Positions 41,101-50,100 of a DNA stretch of 64,000 bases are shown in pieces. Source of the stretch: Ifrita kowaldi. Taxonomy: Eukaryota; Chordata; Aves; Passeriformes; Cinclosomatidae. Position numbers and translations under genes: made by a program. Position 1 is the stretch's first letter. Each line of letters starts with the position of its first letter. The DNA is taken from positions 732,129 through 796,128 of the forward strand of contig VZRS01004545.1 of assembly GCA_013398055.1 (NCBI GenBank), in the 5' to 3' direction. The notes beneath the pieces are model-generated. The model had not been told where the DNA came from, ran no database searches, and saw only the letters and a list, made by a program, of their open reading frames with translations.

Positions 41101-44100
41101 AGACCAAGTTACTAAGTAATTAACTGTAATATGTCCAGAGTTAGGGATTGCTTCTTTAGGGTAAATGGAATTCTTCCAGCCTGGTTATACTAACTGTATA
41201 TTAACTTAGTTTGAAATAAAAGGTTATTTTATTACATATTTATTTTGGGGGAAGGTGGGGATTGTGTATATCTATAAGTAAGGCATAAGAATCCTGAGCT
41301 GACATTTCCTGTGTGAACATACATGATTATATTAACTCCATATGCTGTATTTGTCGCTCTACTGAACACTTGTTTGATTTCGTGAAAATGCTACTCCTGT
41401 AAGAGACAGAAATCACTATGCAGCAATTAAACAGCTCTTGGTGCCTCAAATTTTGAAGAACAGTTTCTTTTGATTAATTTTTAAGAGCTTTGCACTGGGT
41501 AAATATAAACTGACTGAAAATCCAGCAGATTACAGTCTATGATAACCTACCTTGGAAATTGAAGTCACAGCTCTCACAAACTTTACAAGAGCCACAGATA
41601 ACAAGTTTATATCAAAATAACTTTTAAAACATCTACTGTGTTGTTCTTTTCTCTTTTTTTTTTCTTCCCTTCCCTTTCTGTCCTCAAACTGTCTTATGTT
41701 CTTAATCCCCTTTAATTTTGGAAATTATTCTTTCGTTCCTCCACTTTGACAAGGCACTTTGCCACAAGGCTGGCCAGGATTGTGCTCTCCAGAGGTGGTG
41801 AGATGTTCTGTGTAATGGGCAAGATTCCCCTTTTGGACTGTTAAATGAACTCTCTGATAAACAGCTGTACCTTCTGTCTGTTCGTTCTCCACAGCAATAC
41901 TGACAGTTTTTAGCATTTGATAAATTAACTTTGTTTTCATCCTGTGATACTGTAACCTGATTTTTTTATAGTGACTCTCTTTATATTACTAAAATGATGT
42001 TGTTTCATTTCTGTATTGAATGACTGCTCAATCTCCTTTAATACATGGAAAAATGAAATTCTGCATCTGAAATTGCATTGATTTCAATCTTACAAGCACT
42101 TTGGAAAAATTGTTGGGATAAAAGAGTTTATAGAAACACCTGTGTAAAGAGACAGTCAGGTTTAACCTAGACCATACTTGGAACAAGCTTGCTGGTTTTT
42201 AAAAAGCACCCTAAGAGCTCTTGAAATTTTAAGGTAAGAATGAGATGAAGATTTAAAGTTGTGGTGGAAGAGTGTGTGTTTGGAGTGGCAAAGGGATAAC
42301 TCCATAGCTTCAAATAAGGCATTGGGCAAAGTCAGTGAAACTCATTTAGGAAACTGAAGTACAGAATGTTGGACTAAATGAAGGCACTCTGGGTTAGAGG
42401 TTTGGAAATGAGAGGGGATGTCTGGTTTTAAAGGAGGGCTTTGGTGCTATAGGGCCTACCAGAAATTTGGTGGGAAGAGACTCAGCTGGTACTGTAATAC
42501 AAGAGGAAGAAGTACACAGGAAAGACGGAGTTGGTCTTCCAGTTGGAGCAGCACTGCTGCACACACAGGAGAGGTTACAGTCCATAAGCCAGGTTTAACT
42601 CTGTCACCAGTGACAGAATCCCTGTGCACTGATCTCCTAAATAGGAAAATTGTGGCATTAGCACAGTACTCCTGACCATCCAGGGAAGATGCTGGCAGGG
42701 CCTGGACAGGTATTTCCCTTGCCTCCAGTTTCAGTTTGTGTGAGGAACATGCCTTTAAAACGCCACAAGATTCCCACTCCTTGGCTCCTGTCACAGAGCT
42801 GTCCCACCCTGAGCACATGGGGCTCCTTCAGATGAAACCAAAGGGAAGGATGTCCTACAGAAATGTACCTGATGTCCTCCCTAGCAAAGAGCTGTGCTTG
42901 GGTGGAGAGCAGAGATTAAGAACCTTGGAAGTGCAGTAAAATGCAAAATAACCACTGCTGTGGTGTTTTGTTTTAAAAGATGACCTCACATAAACCCAAG
43001 GAAGTTGGTTAAATTGAGAGTGCAGAAAGAAGGGCTAAGTGTTCATGCAGCACAGAAATTGCTTAAAGATGCCTTGTTAGAGGCTCACAATACATGCACA
43101 TTGCTTAGCAAAAAACCCCCAAAACTAACAATTTCAAATGGCAAACATAGCACAGCTGAACATCAGGAGAAAGGAGTCTGAAATAAGACCAAAAAATCCC
43201 TTTTGTGTTCAGAAGATGAAAATGCAAGTAAAAGAACCTCTGCAGCAAGATGTGTTAAATACACAGAAATGCAGATCAAAAAGAGGTTTCAGAGAACAAC
43301 TTCCTAAAGACCAAAAGGAAAAAGGAAATGTACACAAGAATGAGAACAGGGCAACCACCAGTGGTGGCTTTTGCAGCAAGGTCATGGCCTCCAGCCCTTG
43401 AAACTTTTGGAAGTAGGTAAGAAGAAGAGTAGACAGCAGCTGACAGAGTCTGCATTTTTGGGAGAAAAGACTCTTAAATAAATTGAGAGGTGAAGTTCAC
43501 ACACCAAAAAAATAACTGATTTAAAGAGAAGCAGAGGATGGGTCAGTTTTTGTCAAAAAGGGAGGAGGTCTTTTTCTGTCTTCCTCAGGAATTTGTACTA
43601 GCACAGTTTAATGTATCCATAAATAACCTAGGAAGGGAAGTTAATAGCAAAACGGATTCTTTATGCTGAGGATATTAATGGTAATGGCAGCAAAAATTAA
43701 AGCTATGAAGTGTTACAGAAAGATTTCATGATACCGAGTGATCCAAGTGAGAAAATGGTAGATGAAGTTCGGTGTTGATAAATGTTAAATTTAAATTTAA
43801 AAACATAATCCTAATGTGACAGATACAGAGATGGGCTCTGAATGATGGGCCCTTGGTACTGAGAAAAGAGGTCTTTGAGTTCCTGTGGAGCTGTCAGTCA
43901 AGCTCCAGTCAAGCTCTGGAGTGGCATAACAAAAATACATTGAATGTTAAGAATTACAAGGAGAGAATAGATAACAAAGCAGAAACAACTGCTCTGACAC
44001 TGTGTAGTCTTGGTGGTTTGTGCAATTCTAATTGCAGAAGGAATATAGAGGAACTAGAAAAAGCACAGCAGAGATCAATGGTTAAAGTTATTAATTAGCC

Positions 44101-47100
44101 TCTGCATTAAATATAAGAGTACTACTCAGCCTGGAAAATGAATGACCAAGAGATGAATGAGAGCAAGAGAGATCACAAGTGCCAGGCTGATGATAATTAT
44201 AATATGAATGTTTGCTGACTTTCATGAAATTGAAAAATGTGTCACTAAAAGAAGTAATTACGCAGCAGTACAAGTCTGTTGTAAAATACTTACCTGTGTT
44301 TCAGTCCTGTATGAAAGAGAAAAATGTACATGGATTCAGAAATTCACATAAATGCAGAGATACAGCAAGTTGTGCTAAACCCAGCTTAGGCTCAGAGTGT
44401 CCCTGAGCTGTCACCCAGCTGTAGCTGACCTTGTTTCTTCTCTAGCCACCCACTGTGACCTTTTATCCTGGCTGTGTGTGTTGCCCATGCAGGATTTTTC
44501 CCTGGATTGGAGTCTGTTCTTGTGTACACAGCCTCAGACTAAGTAAACCTAACATGGAAAAATCTTCCCATACCATTCCTGACAGTGTAGCTGTTCCAAC
44601 CCCATGCAGGGTCTAGCAGAGCAAATTGCTTCTGAAGAACACTTCTCTTACCTCTGAACCTCTTTTCAACCCTTTTTGGTCAGCAAAGGCTGCTATTCCA
44701 TTTGATGTGATAGTTATCACTTGAATGCATGCAATTGGTGCTATTAAAAATGATTAATTTAATGATATATTGATTGTGAAAAAAGAAATACCCAGAGCAT
44801 GTAATTAGGGTTACAGAATAGGGTGAAAAAGAATTAAGGTAAAAAATTTAGTCTTTGGGGTTATGTGTAGGTATTTGGCAGGTTTAACCACTAACCAGAA
44901 ATGTCACCCTCAAATTACAGTCTAGTGTCAGCATCATTTAACTCTCTGACTCTACATAAACCAAAACAGACCTCTGCAGGTACTGGGAAAATGCTACACT
45001 TTTCCCATCTGCACATTAAATCAAGGACTTTGCCCACCTAAGAATTACCAAAAGGGTTTCAGCTATCAAAATCACTCAGTTTGTATTGAGTGAAAAACGT
45101 AACTTTATAGCTTTCACAGAGGGACCAGTAACAGGCAGACCTGAACCCCTCTCTTTTTCCTGTCTTCTTTTTTCCCAGGCATCTGCCTGTTACACTAGTT
45201 GTTGTCTTTTTTATGTTTTAAAAGATGCAAAATAACACCAGTCCTGGGTTTCAGGCAGGTCATGTGTATGGATCTTACACTGTTGGCACTCTGAGCCATC
45301 CAGTATTGCTGAGCTTGAGTGATGGTGTTGCTCCTCTCGGCCTCCACAGGAAACATCTGTTTTTAGGGAGAGAATTTTGAGGTGCTTGGAACATAAACAC
45401 TTTGTTTAACTGGGACTAGGGAAAGATTTTACTTGTGATTGTTTCAAAAGGCTATTTTTTGTTTCAATTTATTAGTATCAGTAATATTAGTTAATTAACC
45501 TTGAATAAATTCTTGATAACATTTTGTTTTCAAATTTGCTCGGGAACTAATGTGGCAATTTCCTTCTGTCCCAGGAAATGAAGCGGCGCCGTATAGCCAA
45601 ACCATTTTCAATGGAAAAGTTGCTTTATCAGATTGCAACAGCAGAAGCAAAAAAAGAAAACGGACCGACTCTGAGTACGATATCATCGCTCCTGGGAGAG
45701 CTCAGGTAACGAATTGGGGGCCTGCTGTACCTCTTTTGTTTTCATTGACAGACTCCAGAGGTGGATGCCGTAAGTAACCCGTTCAGACACACCTCACCCC
45801 TACTTATCCAAGCAAAAGCCCAGCAAATGTACCTGAAGACGGGCACACATGGAAGAAACAGCTTCCTTGGCTGTAGCTGATGTGAAAGTGCCCATTCTTG
45901 GGATGTCTTACTCTAAGAATTCCCTGCTTTAGACACCATCAAAGAATTAAAACTACAGTTTGCACTAGGATTTTATTTGTTAATTCTTGGTGCTGAGGGT
46001 CAAGATTTCCTGATGCATTATGTGAACTACGTGGTGCCAAGTGGTCAAACACCTTGAATTTTTCAACCTCTTGGCATCAGTAGTCACTGTGAGTCCATGT
46101 CTGTAGTGGGTTTTGCACCAGGAACCCTTGTCTTCAGCATCAAGACTGTTACACTACAGGTGCAGAAGGTCCTTTGTATACAGAAAGTTGTCTTGGTTTA
46201 AACCAGTGAGTAAGTGAGCAGCTGTGCGTGCATGGTAACACGTCCGGCGTTAGAACGCCGGTGTTTTAAAGAGTAAAAACTTCACACTCCTTTTTCTCTC
46301 CAGTATTAAGGACACATGTTCAGGGTTTCTCGTAAGATAGGTGAGAAAAGAAAATATAATGTTGCCTGGCTTCCTTTGTAATGATCTTCTCTTTTGTTCC
46401 CCACCATGTAGTTGCTACCTATCTTTCAAGTTTGTGACAACTGATACTCGAGATGTCAAGAAAGTTTTGATGAATGGAGTCTACAAACTGTATTTAACTA
46501 ACTAGCATGTTCATTTGGAAAATTTCCAGTGACATATTGAAGGGGAAAACAGCCCATGTGTTGTTTAGTGTTCAGAAAGAAATGCAAAGAGGTGTGCTGA
46601 CTGCTTTACCTGCAGGTGGTTCCCCTGTGGGAATAACCACTTTCAAGTGCCTTTTTTTTCCCCTTGAAGAGGAAGTCTGCAAGTACAAAAGGCGAAACAG
46701 AAATGTTGGTGCTTGCTCTTTAGACCATCACATCGACCTCTATCAGAGTGGTTCTCAAACTTGTTCTTATGCATAGGTTGGAATTCACTGGAGGATATCG
46801 ATCCTTCCTGTGGCTGCTTATAGGAAACAAAAGCCCAGACAACAAAATCTGAAAAAAAAGGAAAAAAAAAAAGCCATCTGAAGTGGAACACTGTACCATA
46901 TTTTTTTCCTTTGTTTTGTTTTGCTTGTTTGTTGTGTCTCTTGCTGCCTCTTCTCCTGATCTGCCTTGGTTGCTCGGTTTGCCCGTGCCATTTGCTTAGC
47001 TTGGCTCTCCACCCATCTTCAGCTGTGTCTGGTGGTGCACTTTTTTATCCTCCCCTTCCATCTGCTCGGCTCACTCCACACTTGCTGTCTTCCACTCAGC

Positions 47101-50100
47101 TCCAACCCAACCTGCTCTCCTAGAGCTGTAGAGTTCAGCACAGGAGGTATTGTCCGCCTTAGACACGCCGCGGGTGAAGGACGGGCGGCCGGAGGGCTTG
47201 GTGGTTGTTCTTAATTGACATCTCCTTCTTTTTCCCTGGGTGTACAGCAAGATCTTCGTCTTTTGGCACAATCACTTGCCCTGCTCCCCCTTTCCTGCCT
47301 GAAGCACCTTATGGCAGCAGGTCCTTGGTTCATCTCTGCCTCCTGATGAAGGGGCTGTTACTCCTGACAGCAACGGCTCCTCTTCCTCAAGGTGGCTTTT
47401 GGCAACTTCAGGAATGACAGTCATGTTAGCCACAGCTCCCGACTCTCCACATGGCCCGAGCAACCATCGACCTCCAGGAAGTCCTCGGCAATCCCCAGTT
47501 CTCTGTGGAGCAGTTTGAGAACCATTGGCTTGATACAGTGGTCGCTGTTAAAATCCGGAGATAGCTTTTGCAATTAGGCAGCCTTTCCCGGGTGCTGGCT
47601 GTGTCCGCCATGCTCAGGGAATGGCACCAACCTCTGACAACACTCAGGGCTTTGCTGTGTGGAGCTCAGGTTTCAGTGATGAGTGTGGTAAAGGGGTGAT
47701 TGTGTGTGGCTCTGTGGTGGCTGGAGGCAGTGCCAGTGTCTCATTGTTGCCCCCATTCACAGGGACACGGAGCTGAGGCAGCGGCGGCAGCTGTACGAGG
47801 CCGGTCTCCACTCCTCGGCGCGCTACGGCAGCCACGACAGCAGCAACGCCAGCGTGGATGGCAAGAAAAAGCCTCGAAAGTGGTTGCAGTTAGAAACGTC
47901 AGAGAGGAGGTGTCAGATTTGTCAGCACCTGTGCTATCTTTCCATGGTGGGTACAATCCTTTGCCACTTCTGGGGTACTGTTCCCCTGTTCTAGCATTCC
48001 AGAGAGCTATAGGCATTTGAGACAGCACATGGCCACAGAGCCATGTCTTGCACTCCATGCAAGACACAGAGGTGTCGATGGAGTTTGTCAGAGCATTTAC
48101 TGCCTTGGCCAGTGGTGACAGAAGACAGCAGTGCCAGCTGGCTTCCCACCCTGCCAGAAGTGGGGATAAACCAGGCACTCAGCTGCCCTCAGACACCCGT
48201 GAGATGTTTGCATTGCATGACGAGGGCTAACAAAGACACCTGCGGGCTGCCAGCAGCAGTAAGTCATGGCAGAGCAGGTCTCAGGATGAGGTACAGCTCA
48301 GACACATGCCATGAGCCACAGGCATGCAGCCACAGCCCATGCTGGGACAATGTCCCTGCAAGCCAAATTGCAGGGGAGGTTTATCCCATCCATCAAGCTG
48401 TCTGCCAACCTGTCCAAAAATAGCCACTATGCTTTCTCTCTTTTTTAGAGGGAATTGCCTACTGGGTTTTGAAGGTGTGCTGACCACTGTGGTGACACTT
48501 CCAGGCTTTGAGCTGTATGCAGAACACCTACAAACACAGCAATATCATTAAAAATACCAAAAGCCCCTCCCACTACCTTAAATACCTTTAATTCCAAGAA
48601 CAGGTATTTAAACAAACATAATAAAGTGCCTGTGAGTTCATATTTAGTCCTTTCGGTTTGGGAGTTCTTTTTCTCTGTCATCTTTTGGGGATTTTTGGTT
48701 ATAGATGTTAGGTTTTTAATGGAAATGAAATGTAACTGTATATAATCAGATGCAGCCATTTCCCTCCCTAGGATAAAGTATGCTGAGTTTACATGTTTTT
48801 AGACCACTGTTTAAGCAGCATGAGTTTGAAGTAACTTTAAAATAAGTTTATTTGGAAAAAAACCAAAACACTAACCAGAATCTCTTAATTCTGGTCCATT
48901 TGCTCTGGAGTAAGTTTAATTATGGGAAGGATTTTTCCCTGTCTTTAACAGTAGTTAGGGACAGAAAAAAACAACTTGGACATTAAATTCCAAGCTGAGT
49001 GTGCAGGCCTGGGAGGCAGCCAGATAAGCAAATGTGACTTCTGCTGAACAAGACAGTAGCTGAGGAATCCTGTGGCTAAGCTGATTTCATCCTTGTTCAA
49101 GACAGCATTTTAAGTAATGGGAAAATACTCCTTTCAGGAGATCTTTAGGACTGCATAGGAGATGCCAATAAATGTGTATATGGTTTGGATTTAGCCCTCA
49201 TTACTATTGATGGGGTTTTGTTTGTTTAAAATTATATGTATTTGCCAACATGAGCACACTAAAAGAGATAATGTTCTTTCTACTTCTTACACATCCCGAA
49301 TCATTTCACAATGTGTAGTGCTTTACACCTCCTTCTACTAGCTTGCAGTAAAATCCAGGTGTAGTAATCCAGGCCGTAGTTGAATACTGCGTGGGGAACA
49401 CGGCTACAATTTGGACCTCAACTGCACTTCTTCCCCCCCCAACTCTGCTCTTTTATGTAGGTTGTACAGGAGAATGAAAATGTTGTCTTCTGCCTGGAGT
49501 GTGCCCTGCGGCACGTGGAGAAGCAGAAGTCGTGTCGGGGGCTGAAGATGATGTACCGCTACGATGAGGTGAGCGTGACACCGCCCCGGGGCTGTGGGGG
49601 CTGGCTAACCAACACCTGGGAGTAGACTGAACTCTGCCTTTGCCCTACTGAGGCCTCAGGGAAATGGTCTTGGGTTTGGGGGTTTGTTTTGGTTTTGGTT
49701 TTGATATGCGAAGAAGGTGCTTTATTATGATTTAAGTTAAAAAAAAAACCAAGGGAAACATGATGACAGGGATGAAACCTGAAGCATAAACTGCATGAGT
49801 ATGTGCCAAGAGCGTAAGAAGCCACTTAATGCTTTGGGATGGAACAGAAGGCTTTGCTTTCACTGGTTATGTTGTGGTAACTTTTGTCCTTTGGAATACC
49901 TTCCCTCTGTTGGTAACTGTAAGTTCAGCTGACTTACTCCAGTCCAGCATGAGCATCCTTTAAGGCAGACTTGCAGAGCACGTCTAGATGAGAGGTGCGG
50001 GAATGGCTCCAAGCAAGTGTGATGATGAGTAATCCCAGAACTCAAGTTGGTGATTTAGGACTGTGCCTGGGTTCTGGGCTGAGGCTCCATGTCTTTACCT

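Noticed and set aside
47741..48178. Antisense frame of 145 codons over the zinc-finger exon
   Set aside because: It is the shadow of a GC-rich coding exon, with no recognised product.
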